Assembly: GCF_027988105.1 (NCBI RefSeq)
Contig: NZ_JAQJZJ010000004.1
Span: forward strand, 62,001-126,000
DNA from: Pseudomonas aestuarii
GTDB lineage: Bacteria > Pseudomonadota > Gammaproteobacteria > Pseudomonadales > Pseudomonadaceae
Direction of reading: 5' to 3'
Length of the DNA: 64,000 nucleotides
Positions 15,652 through 23,888 of this stretch are shown in pieces. A program made the translations under genes and the position numbers. A model generated the notes under the pieces. The model had not been told where the DNA came from and made no database searches. It worked only from the letters and a program-made list of their open reading frames with translations. The number at the start of each line of letters is the position of its first letter. Position 1 is the first letter of the stretch.

Positions 15652-17001
15652 ATGGACATGGACGCAGCACAACCAGGCGGGCGCATCCTGCTGGTCGATG
15701 ATGAGGCGGCGATTTTGCGCACCTTTCGCTACTGCCTGGAGGACGCCGGCCATCAGGTGGCCACGGCCAGCAGTGCCCATCAGGCTGAAGCGCTGCTGCA
15801 ACGCCAGGTGTTCGACCTGTGCTTCCTCGATCTGCGCCTGGGCGAGGACAGCGGTCTCGACGTCCTGGCGCAGATGCGCGTGCAGGCGCCATGGATGCGC
15901 GTGGTGATCGTCACCGCGCTGTCAGCGGTGGACATCGCCGTGGATGCCATCCAGGCCGGCGCGGCGGATTACCTGGTCAAGCCCTGCAGCCCCGAGCAAC
16001 TGCGCATGGCGGCGACCAAACAACTGGAAATACGCTACCTGTCCACCCGCCTGGAAGCCCTCGAAGGCCAGGTGCGCAACCGCAAGCAGGAGCTCGATTC
16101 GAACAACCCGAGCATGATGGCAATCCTGGAAACCGCGCGCCAGGTGGCCGTTACCGACGCCAACATCCTCATCCTCGGCGAGTCCGGCACCGGCAAGGGT
16201 GAGCTGGCGCAGGCCATCCATGGCTGGAGCCGGCGGGCGAAAAAATTCTGCGTGACCATCAACTGCCCCTCGCTGACCGCCGAACTGATGGAAAGCGAAC
16301 TGTTCGGCCATAGCCGCGGCGCCTTCACCGGCGCCAGCGAAAGCACCCTTGGCCGGGTCAACCAGGCCGACGGCGGCAGTCTGTTCCTCGACGAGATCGG
16401 CGATTTCCCGCTGACCCTGCAACCCAAGTTGCTGCGTTTCATCCAGGACCGGCAATACGAGCGGATCGGCGACCCGGTGACCCGCCAGGCCGACGTGCGC
16501 ATCCTCGCCGCCACCAATCGCATCCTCGGCGAGATGGTCAAGGACGGTCAGTTCCGTGAAGACCTGCTCTACCGCCTCAACGTCATCACCCTCAACCTGC
16601 CGCCGCTGCGCGAGCGCAGCGAAGACCTGCTGCCCTTGGCCGAGCGCTTCCTCGCCCACTTCGTCGAGGAATATGCCCGCCCGGCGCGCGACTTCAGTGA
16701 CGCCGCACGCGCGGCTTTGCTGGCTTACCACTGGCCGGGCAACATTCGTGAACTGCGCAATGTGATCGAGCGCGCCAGCATCATCTGCACCCAACCACTG
16801 GTCGAGGTCAGCCATCTCGGCCTCGGTGGGCAGCTGCCCGGCAACGGCCCGCGAGTCGGCGCCGCGATGAGCCTGGAAGAGCTCGAGAAGGCCCATATCG
16901 GCGCGGTGCTGGCCAGTAGCGAAACCCTCGACCAAGCGGCCAAGACCCTTGGCATCGATGCCTCGACCCTGTACCGCAAACGCAAGCAGTTCAATCTGTG
17001 A
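15652..17001 (+). CDS. algB: AlgB, NtrC-family response regulator
   Basis: 449 residues, the length of P. aeruginosa AlgB. A receiver domain has acidic D16/D17 and phospho-acceptor D60 in FLDLRLG. The AAA+ domain has Walker A GESGTGKGE, an intact sigma54-contact GAFTGA, and Walker B GGSLFLDEIGD. It ends in a Fis-type helix-turn-helix (AAKTLGIDASTLYRKRKQF). In P. aeruginosa AlgB activates alginate genes and works with the kinase KinB, whose gene follows here with a 4-base overlap. The start at 15652 has CTGGAG just upstream; the longer frame from 15574 would run through the enhancer boxes. Intact GAFTGA means activation of sigma54 promoters is possible. Confidence 0.96.
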   Translation: MDMDAAQPGGRILLVDDEAAILRTFRYCLEDAGHQVATASSAHQAEALLQRQVFDLCFLDLRLGEDSGLDVLAQMRVQAPWMRVVIVTALSAVDIAVDAIQAGAADYLVKPCSPEQLRMAATKQLEIRYLSTRLEALEGQVRNRKQELDSNNPSMMAILETARQVAVTDANILILGESGTGKGELAQAIHGWSRRAKKFCVTINCPSLTAELMESELFGHSRGAFTGASESTLGRVNQADGGSLFLDEIGDFPLTLQPKLLRFIQDRQYERIGDPVTRQADVRILAATNRILGEMVKDGQFREDLLYRLNVITLNLPPLRERSEDLLPLAERFLAHFVEEYARPARDFSDAARAALLAYHWPGNIRELRNVIERASIICTQPLVEVSHLGLGGQLPGNGPRVGAAMSLEELEKAHIGAVLASSETLDQAAKTLGIDASTLYRKRKQFNL

Positions 17002-18773
17002 AGCTGCGCAGCCGGCTCTTCCTCAACAGCAGCGCACTGATCACCGTGGCCTTGCTCGGCCTGCTGCTGGGCATGTTCAGCGTATTGCAGCTGACCAGGA
17101 CGCAAAGCCAGGCGATGACCCACAACCTGAGCATGCTCGACGCCACCCTCGGCATGCGCCTGGAAGTGGGCAAGCAGCTGGTCCTGCTGCTGCCGGAGAA
17201 CCTCGACCGCCAGGCCTTGAGGGCTTCCGACCGGCGCTTTAACGACTGGCTCGAGCTGATCCGCGCAGGCGCCCCGGACGACCGCGACCGCCAGGCCGTG
17301 AGCGAGATCCAGCGCGCATACACGCTCTATGAGCAGCTGCTGGATAAACCCTTCTCGGCGCGCCAGGCATTGCTCGGTTCCACCGTCTTTGGCCAGGCGG
17401 TGGAGGACCTGCGCGAGCGCATCAATGCCGTGCAACTGCGCTATTTCGCCGAGCTGCAAAGCTCCGAACAGCATTCACAGGAGCGCGCCACCCTGATTGT
17501 CGCACTGCTCGGCCTGATCGGCCTGGCCGTGCTGCTGCTCGGTTTCGTCACCGCGCACAGCATCGCCCAGCGCTTCGGCCAGCCGCTGGAGGCCCTGACC
17601 CTGGCGGCCGAGCGAATCAGCCTGGGCGATTTCCAGGTCAACCTGCCATCTACTCCGGTCGCCGAACTCTCGTCCTTGAGCCAGCGTTTCGGGGTGATGG
17701 CCGAGTCGCTGCGGCAATTCAAGAACAGCGATGTCGAGACCTTGCTCACCGAGCAGCGCCGCTTGCAGGCCGTGCTCGACAGCATCGACGACGGCCTGCT
17801 GATTTTCGACCGCGGCGGCCTGCTCGATCACTTCAATCAGGTTGCCCAGCGCCAGCTCGGCTGGTACGACCAACCGCGCGGCGTGAGCATCAGCCAGGCC
17901 CTGCAGCGCCCCGGGCTGGATGAGCAGTTGCAACGGGTCATGCGCGGCGAAGGCCTGCAACAGGCACCCGAGGACCTGGAGGTCGAGGCCGACGGCGAAA
18001 CCCGCCTGCTGACCTACCGCCTGACCCCGGTCAGCCTCAACGACGAACGGATTCACGGTGCGGTAATGGTGCTGCACGACGTCACCGAGCAACGCGCCTT
18101 CGAGCGCGTGCGCAGTGAATTCGTCCTGCGCGCCTCGCATGAGTTGCGCACCCCGGTGACCGGCATGCTCATGGCCTTTGGCCTGCTGCAGGAGCGCCTG
18201 CACTTCCCCGCCGAGGCGCGTGAGAGCCAGCTGCTGCAGACCGTCGACGAGGAAATGCGCCGCCTGCTCCTGCTGATCAACGACCTGCTGAATTTCTCGC
18301 GCTACCAGAACGGCCTGCAACAACTCGACAGGCGCCCGTGCGGGCTCGAACAACTGCTGCAGCAGGCGCAACTGCGCTTCGCCGCCCAGGCCGCCGAACG
18401 CGGGGTCACGCTCAGCGTCCAAGTCGACGGCGCGCTGCCGGAGATCGACCTGGATCGCCTGCAGATCGAACGCGCCCTCGACAACCTGCTCGGCAACGCC
18501 CTGCGCCACAGCCATGCCGACGGGCAGATCCGTCTGCAGGCACGGCGCCAGGGTCAGCGGCTGATCCTGAGCGTCGAGGATGATGGCGAGGGCATTCCCT
18601 ACAGCCAGCAAGCGCGGATATTCGAGCCGTTCGTCCAGGTCGGCCGCAAGACCGGTGGCGCAGGCCTGGGACTGGCGCTGTGCAAGGAAATCGTCCAACT
18701 GCACGGAGGCCGCATTGGCGTGCAGTCGCGGCCGAGCCAGGGCGCACGCTTCTATCTGGAACTGCCGCTCTGA
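16998..18773 (+). CDS. kinB: KinB sensor histidine kinase
   Basis: 591 residues starting at GTG, overlapping the algB stop (GTGA). Two transmembrane helices (about 8-30 and 160-182) frame a periplasmic sensor domain. A HAMP segment, a PAS domain (about 255-365), a HisKA domain with ASHELRTPVTG near residue 381, and an ATPase domain (DDGEGIP, GGAGLGLALCKEI) follow. KinB is the cognate kinase/phosphatase of AlgB and influences alginate and virulence control in P. aeruginosa. No gene follows for about 190 bp. Confidence 0.96.
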   Translation: MKLRSRLFLNSSALITVALLGLLLGMFSVLQLTRTQSQAMTHNLSMLDATLGMRLEVGKQLVLLLPENLDRQALRASDRRFNDWLELIRAGAPDDRDRQAVSEIQRAYTLYEQLLDKPFSARQALLGSTVFGQAVEDLRERINAVQLRYFAELQSSEQHSQERATLIVALLGLIGLAVLLLGFVTAHSIAQRFGQPLEALTLAAERISLGDFQVNLPSTPVAELSSLSQRFGVMAESLRQFKNSDVETLLTEQRRLQAVLDSIDDGLLIFDRGGLLDHFNQVAQRQLGWYDQPRGVSISQALQRPGLDEQLQRVMRGEGLQQAPEDLEVEADGETRLLTYRLTPVSLNDERIHGAVMVLHDVTEQRAFERVRSEFVLRASHELRTPVTGMLMAFGLLQERLHFPAEARESQLLQTVDEEMRRLLLLINDLLNFSRYQNGLQQLDRRPCGLEQLLQQAQLRFAAQAAERGVTLSVQVDGALPEIDLDRLQIERALDNLLGNALRHSHADGQIRLQARRQGQRLILSVEDDGEGIPYSQQARIFEPFVQVGRKTGGAGLGLALCKEIVQLHGGRIGVQSRPSQGARFYLELPL

Positions 18774-18830
18774 GCGGCAGCGTGACGTCTCGGTTTGCAA
18801 TTGGCACCCGGCACAGCCTGTTCAGGCCGA

Positions 18831-18870
18831 TGCCGGGCATCAGCTCCAGCAGTCAGACGCATGCCCGGCA
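18831..18870. repeat. Inverted repeat downstream of kinB
   Basis: Perfect 10-bp arms TGCCGGGCAT (18831-18840) and ATGCCCGGCA (18861-18870) with a 20-base spacer. There is no T run, so it is not an ordinary intrinsic terminator. It sits between the convergent kinB and permease genes. Confidence 0.4.
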
Positions 18871-18967
18871 CCAAGCCCAGCCAGGAACAACTGGCCAGCG
18901 TTGTCGATGCGCTGCCAGGCGCTTGGCAACTGAGGTGAAGCCGGCGCTCGAGCTTATCCGCGCCGGC

Positions 18968-20503
18968 CTAGCCGTCGGCTGTCGCGGTCGCTGCAGGCGC
19001 GGTCTCGCCGCCTGACCTGAACGCCGGGGCACTTGCCACGACCACCGGGACCTCGCGCCCTTCGGCGTCGAACAACTTGCCGCCCTTGAAGTAGTCGCCA
19101 TCGTTCAACGCGGCGACATCCTGATAGCGCAAGGTGCGCTCGCTGCCCGCGGCGAAGACCGATTGCTGGTCCGAGTTACCGGCCTTGACGTGGTTGAACA
19201 CCAGGTTCAGCAGGATCGCCATGATCGCCGCCGAGCTGATCCCGGAGTGGAAGATGGTTTCGAACCAGGCCGGGAAGTGGTGGTAGAAGGTCGGCGCGGC
19301 GATGGGGATCATGCCGAAACCGATGGCGGTGGCCACGATGATCAGGTTCATGTTGTTGCGATAATCGACCTTGGACAGCGTGCGGATGCCGCTGGCGGCC
19401 ACCGTACCGAACAGCACCACGCCGGCGCCACCCAGCACCGAGGTCGGAACCGCCGCAATCAGGCGGCCCATCACCGGCAACAGGCCCAGGGTTACCAGAA
19501 TCAGCCCGGCACTGGCCACCACGTAGCGGCTCTTGACCCCGGTGACCGCCACCAGGCCGACGTTCTGGGCGAATGCGCTCTGGGTAAACGAGCCGAAGAT
19601 CGGCGCAAACATGCTGGAGATCATGTCGGCGCGCAGGCCGTTGCCCAGGCGCTTGGAGTCGACCTTGGTCTCGATGATGTCACCCACCGCGAGGATGTCC
19701 GCCGAGGTTTCCACCAGGGTGACGATGATCACGATCAGCATCGAGATGATCGCCGCCACCTGGAAAGTCGGCATGCCGAAATGGAAGGGGGTCGGAAACG
19801 CCAGCAACGGGCCTTCGGCGACCTTGGAGAAATCCGCCATGCCCAGCGCCACGGCCACCAGGGTGCCGATCACCATGGCCAGCAGGATCGACAGGCGCGA
19901 GATGCTCGCGTTGCCCAGTTTGCTCAGCACCAGCACCGTTACCAGGGTGAGCGCGGCCAGACCGATATTGGCCATGCTGCCGAAATCCGCCGCCTGGCTA
20001 TTACCGCCCATCGCCCAGCGCGCCGCCACCGGCATCAGGGTCAGGCCAATGATGGTGATGACAATGCCGTTGACCAACGGCGGAAAGAATTTGGTGATGC
20101 GTGAAAACACCGGGGTGATCAGCAAACCGATAAACGCCGCGGCAATCACCGCACCAAAGACGACCGGTAATCCACCGCTGCCATCGCTGCTGATGATCGC
20201 AATCATGGTCGCCACACCGGCGAATGAGACGCCCTGCACCAGCGGCAACTGGCAGCCGAAGAACGGCAGGCCCAGGGTTTGCAACAGCGTCGCCAGGCCA
20301 CCGGCGAACAGCGAGGCGGCGATCAACAGGCCGATGTCCGCTGGCGACAGGCCTGCGGCCTGGCCGACGATCAGCGGTACGGCCACGATACCGCCGTACA
20401 TAGTCAGCACATGCTGCAAGCCATAAGCAAGGCTGGCACCGATGCCAAGATTTTCGTCTTCCGGGCGCAGCGCAGAAGACGGCGTATCAGGTGAAGTCGT
20501 CAT
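18968..20503 (-). CDS. NCS2 family xanthine/urate-type permease
   Basis: 511 residues from the ATG at 20503, about 12-14 transmembrane segments. NCS2 signatures are visible: GLQHVLTMYGGIVAVPLIVG near the start, QLPLVQGVSFA, the ADILAVGDI segment and the substrate-site region SAFAQNVGLVAVTG. The SAFAQNVG form is usual for proton-coupled purine (xanthine or uric acid) carriers rather than uracil carriers. Two TTGTA-N-ACAA operators lie upstream. The longer frame to 20581 would run through one operator and lacks a better start. Confidence 0.9.
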   Translation of the reverse strand: MTTSPDTPSSALRPEDENLGIGASLAYGLQHVLTMYGGIVAVPLIVGQAAGLSPADIGLLIAASLFAGGLATLLQTLGLPFFGCQLPLVQGVSFAGVATMIAIISSDGSGGLPVVFGAVIAAAFIGLLITPVFSRITKFFPPLVNGIVITIIGLTLMPVAARWAMGGNSQAADFGSMANIGLAALTLVTVLVLSKLGNASISRLSILLAMVIGTLVAVALGMADFSKVAEGPLLAFPTPFHFGMPTFQVAAIISMLIVIIVTLVETSADILAVGDIIETKVDSKRLGNGLRADMISSMFAPIFGSFTQSAFAQNVGLVAVTGVKSRYVVASAGLILVTLGLLPVMGRLIAAVPTSVLGGAGVVLFGTVAASGIRTLSKVDYRNNMNLIIVATAIGFGMIPIAAPTFYHHFPAWFETIFHSGISSAAIMAILLNLVFNHVKAGNSDQQSVFAAGSERTLRYQDVAALNDGDYFKGGKLFDAEGREVPVVVASAPAFRSGGETAPAATATADG

Positions 20504-20537
20504 GCTGGGGGTTCTCGCTATTATTCTTGTATTCGGT

Positions 20538-20581
20538 TTGTAGACAACCGTGTCGATAAACATCCTATTCTTTGTATACAA
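20538..20581 (-). promoter_or_regulatory. Tandem palindromic operators before the purine permease
   Basis: TTGTAGACAA (20538-20547) and TTGTATACAA (20572-20581) are 34 bp apart. The second is a perfect 10-bp palindrome. This TTGTA/TACAA type is bound by many GntR/HutC-like repressors. It suggests purine-responsive control, although no such regulator gene lies in the window. The rest of 20582-20778 shows no gene. Confidence 0.5.
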
Positions 20582-20778
20582 TTTTTGTCCAGCAGTACCT
20601 GGCCACCATTTTCACCATGGCCCGGAGCAATTGCTGTCTGGCGGTCGCAGCAGGAACGCCAGGCGCACGAGTTGATGACGCCGGGCAAGCAGCCGCGACA
20701 GGCCGCGGTGCAGGCACGCAAACGCAGAGGGGGAGGGAACGGCGCAAGGCCGAGCACTGACGACGAACGGTGATCGGG

Positions 20779-21558
20779 CTAGCTCGCAGGGCCGCCTAAC
20801 ACCAGCAGCAGCGCCGCCGTCTCGGCATCCGGCTCACCGTCGTAGCGCGCCTGGCGGTACTTCATCTGGAAGGCTGCCAGGACATTGCGCGTGGCCTCAT
20901 CCAGCTCGCCATGCTCGGGTACCCGATAGCCCTGGCGCTGCAGTTGCTGCTGAAACCAGACCACCGTGGGCAGGCTCTCGCTGAACAAGGCCTGCTGCTG
21001 CGCCACCGCCTGGGCATCCGGCCAGGGCAGCAGACCGGCATCGGCCAGGCGTTTCCAGGGGAATAGCGGGCCCGGATCGACCTTGCGCTGCGGCGCCACG
21101 TCACTGTGGCCGAGGATGCTGCCCGGCGCCAACTGGTGGCGCTGCATGATGTCCTTGAGCAAGGCGATCAGCGCCTCGACCTGCGCCGGGGCAAAGGGTT
21201 GCCAGTGACGCCCGTTGGGGCCGTCGGTATAACCACGGTTAACCAGCTCGATGCCGATCGTGCTGGCATTGAGCCAGGTGCGTCCCTGCCACTGGCTGTC
21301 GCCGGCGTGCCAGGCACGGCGGTTTTCATCGACCAAGCGGTAGATGGTCGGCGGCGTGTCACCGATCAGGTAATGGCTACTGACTTCCTCCTCGGTCAGC
21401 AGACGCAAAGAGTTCGGCAGATCGGTCGAGGTGTAGTGCAGAACGATGTACTGCACACGGCTGCTCTGGCCGATCGCCGTGTAGCGGTCGTCGATCCGCG
21501 GACCGCCGGTACAACCGGCGAGCAGGGTCAGCCACAGGGCAAGGCAGAGGATTCTCAT
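20779..21558 (-). CDS. ampDh2: Lipoprotein N-acetylmuramoyl-L-alanine amidase (AmpDh2-type)
   Basis: 259 residues. A lipobox LLAGC (C16) predicts an outer-membrane lipoprotein. The Amidase_2 domain (about 30-180) shows zinc ligands in VLHYTS, and H and D in GHSDVAPQRKVDPGP; a C-terminal peptidoglycan-binding domain (about 195-250) follows. It cleaves the amide between MurNAc and the stem peptide and belongs to the AmiD/AmpDh2 group used in wall turnover. The neighbourhood with algB-kinB fits PA5485. It overlaps marC upstream by 4 bases. Confidence 0.93.
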   Translation of the reverse strand: MRILCLALWLTLLAGCTGGPRIDDRYTAIGQSSRVQYIVLHYTSTDLPNSLRLLTEEEVSSHYLIGDTPPTIYRLVDENRRAWHAGDSQWQGRTWLNASTIGIELVNRGYTDGPNGRHWQPFAPAQVEALIALLKDIMQRHQLAPGSILGHSDVAPQRKVDPGPLFPWKRLADAGLLPWPDAQAVAQQQALFSESLPTVVWFQQQLQRQGYRVPEHGELDEATRNVLAAFQMKYRQARYDGEPDAETAALLLVLGGPAS

Positions 21559-22148
21559 GGACTGATATGCAACACGCTTTGCAAGTTATCCAGCAGCATA
21601 TCGACGCTGAGCATGATCAACAGCATCCCCATCAGGCGCTCTATTGCGGTGAGCCCGCGGGGGCCGAGGAAACGCTGCAGGAACGAGGCCTGCAACAGGA
21701 TGAAGGCGGTCGCCGCCCACGCCAGGATCACCGCCAGGTAGAGTTCCCAGAGCGGCCCCTCGTGGGTATTGCGCAGGGTCATCAACACCGCCAGGGCCGA
21801 GGGCCCGGCCACCGCTGGGGTGGCCAGCGGCACCAGCATCGGCTCGCCATCCGGCACATCGCCGAGCACGCCCTGCGGCCCGGGAAAGATCAGGCGCATG
21901 GCAATCACGAACAGGATGATACCGCCGGCAATCGCAGTGGCCTCGCGCGACAGACCCAGGGCGCTGAGTACCTTGTCGCCGAAGGTAAGGAACAGCAGGA
22001 GCAGGATCAGGGCGCTCAGCAACTCGCGGCCCGCCACCCACAGCCGACGCTTGGGCGCGACATTCTTCAGGGCGGCGATATAGATGGCGATATTGCCGAA
22101 CGGGTCGGTCACCAGAAAGATCAAGACCGCGATTCCGAAAATATCCAT
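21555..22148 (-). CDS. MarC/YhgN family inner membrane protein
   Basis: 197 residues with six transmembrane helices. Family features are DPFGNIAIYIAALK near the start and PLATPAVAGPSAL in the middle. MarC proteins were once linked to multidrug resistance but their substrate is unknown. AGGAG precedes the ATG. Its stop overlaps the amidase start (ATGA), so the two form an operon. Confidence 0.93.
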   Translation of the reverse strand: MDIFGIAVLIFLVTDPFGNIAIYIAALKNVAPKRRLWVAGRELLSALILLLLFLTFGDKVLSALGLSREATAIAGGIILFVIAMRLIFPGPQGVLGDVPDGEPMLVPLATPAVAGPSALAVLMTLRNTHEGPLWELYLAVILAWAATAFILLQASFLQRFLGPRGLTAIERLMGMLLIMLSVDMLLDNLQSVLHISP

Positions 22149-22283
22149 GCAGCACTCCTCGACAGGTCACGACAGTCTAATGTTCTAGTAGGCGTGAGTC
22201 TTTCGGCAAAACGCCTTCGTGAGGCGAATCGGCGGCAAGCGCACCTTCGCGGCGCTGTCGGGCCGACGCCCGAGGAACCTACC

Positions 22284-23702
22284 ATGCGCGCACTGCTCTG
22301 GTTCAAACAGGATCTGCGCCTCGACGATCACCCGGCCTTGCAGGCCGGACAGAGTGCCGAGTGCCTGCTGCCTGTGTTCGTTTTCGATCCGGCGCAGTTG
22401 CAGACCGGCGACCTGGGCACCCGTCGGCTCGGCGTGCACCGTGCACGCTTTCTCCTGGAGAGCCTGATGGCGCTGGATGTCGCGCTGCGCCAGCGCGGTT
22501 CGCACTTGCTGGTTCTGCCGGGTACGCCAGAGCAGGTGCTCCCGCGGCTGGTCGGCCAGTTCGGCCTGGACCGGGTGCTGACCCTGGAAGAAATCGCCCC
22601 GGACGAACGCCGGCAGCTCGCCCGCGTGCAAGGCGCGCTTGCCGGCATCGCCCTGCAGCAAGCCCCAGGCGATAACCTGCTGCATGCGCAAGAACTGCCC
22701 TGTCCACCCGAACGACTGCCGCTGGTCTTTACCCAGTTCAAGACCCTGGTCGAGGAACGCCTGCACGTGTTCCAGCCCCGCCCCGCGCCCCAGTTGCTGC
22801 CACCTTTGCCGGACGGTGCGCAGGCGCTGCTGCAAGGGCTGCCAAGCCTGTCTCGACTGGGCCTGGGTGAGCCGTTCAGCGTGGCCGCCGGCGCCTTTCC
22901 CTTCTCCGGCGGAGAAACTGCGGCCCAGGCACGCCTGCGCGACTACCTGTGGATCAGCCAGGGGGTGCGCCACTACAAGGACACGCGCAACGGCCTGATC
23001 GGCAGTGAGTATTCGTCGAAATTCTCGCCCTGGCTGGCCAACGGCAGCCTCTCGGCACGACGGGTGGTGGCCGAATTGCGCCGCCATGAGGCGCAATACG
23101 GCCGTAACGATTCAACCTATTGCTTGTGGCTGCAGCTGCTCTGGCGCGATTTCTTCCGCTGGACCCTGGTTCGTCACGGCAGCGCACTGTTCAAGGCGGG
23201 CGGTGTGAAAGCCACCGAGCATGCCCCGCGACGGCTCGACCGAGGCTTCGAGCGCTGGTGCCAAGGCCGTACCGGCATGCCGCTGGTGGACGCCAACATG
23301 CGCGAACTGGCCGCTACCGGCTTCATGTCCAATTGTGGTCGGCAAATCGTCGCCAGTTACCTGATCAACGACTTGCAACAGGATTGGCGATATGGCGCCG
23401 CCTGGTTCGAGGAGCACCTGATCGACTACGACCCGGCGAGCAACTGGGGCAATTGGGTCTACCTCGCCGGCGTCGGCTGCGACCCGCAGCAGCAACGGGC
23501 ATTCAACGCCCTGCGCCAGGCTCGTCACTTCGATCCGGACGCCAGCTATGTCAGCCTCTGGCTGCCGGAGCTGCGCCAGGTGCCAGAGCATTTGCGCCAT
23601 ACGCCGTTCCTGCTCTCGCAACGGCAACTGGACGCGCTCAACTACCCGCGCCTGGAACAGATTCCCGAGACCTGGCGACCCTACCTGCCCAGGGCGGCCT
23701 GA
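22284..23702 (+). CDS. Cryptochrome-DASH-like deoxyribodipyrimidine photolyase
   Basis: 472 residues. An N-terminal photolyase alpha/beta domain (LLWFKQDLRLDDHPAL) is followed by the FAD domain (EYSSKFSPWLANGSLSAR, STYCLWLQLLWRDFFRW, GFMSNCGRQIVASYL, EEHLIDYDPASNWGNWVYLA). The GRQ...DLQQDWR and SNWGNWxYLAGVGxDP blocks are typical of the DASH branch. Such proteins repair UV pyrimidine dimers, mainly in single-stranded DNA, or signal light. The start at 22284 gives the usual N-terminus; the open frame further upstream is antisense to marC. Confidence 0.92.
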   Translation: MRALLWFKQDLRLDDHPALQAGQSAECLLPVFVFDPAQLQTGDLGTRRLGVHRARFLLESLMALDVALRQRGSHLLVLPGTPEQVLPRLVGQFGLDRVLTLEEIAPDERRQLARVQGALAGIALQQAPGDNLLHAQELPCPPERLPLVFTQFKTLVEERLHVFQPRPAPQLLPPLPDGAQALLQGLPSLSRLGLGEPFSVAAGAFPFSGGETAAQARLRDYLWISQGVRHYKDTRNGLIGSEYSSKFSPWLANGSLSARRVVAELRRHEAQYGRNDSTYCLWLQLLWRDFFRWTLVRHGSALFKAGGVKATEHAPRRLDRGFERWCQGRTGMPLVDANMRELAATGFMSNCGRQIVASYLINDLQQDWRYGAAWFEEHLIDYDPASNWGNWVYLAGVGCDPQQQRAFNALRQARHFDPDASYVSLWLPELRQVPEHLRHTPFLLSQRQLDALNYPRLEQIPETWRPYLPRAA

Positions 23703-23888
23703 GGTCATCGGGCCGCGCCTGCGACTGGGGTCTCGCAACACTGACCAATCAGCGCTTGAACGGCCTCGCATGGGGGCGTCAGGGCACAGTGCCGAGCGGC
23801 TTCGGCAAGAGCTTTTGCGGCGCCACGCCGGGTAGCGCTGGGCGGGCTTCAAGGTTGACGCGACAGCTTCCGCACGCAGCGGCCGTGC

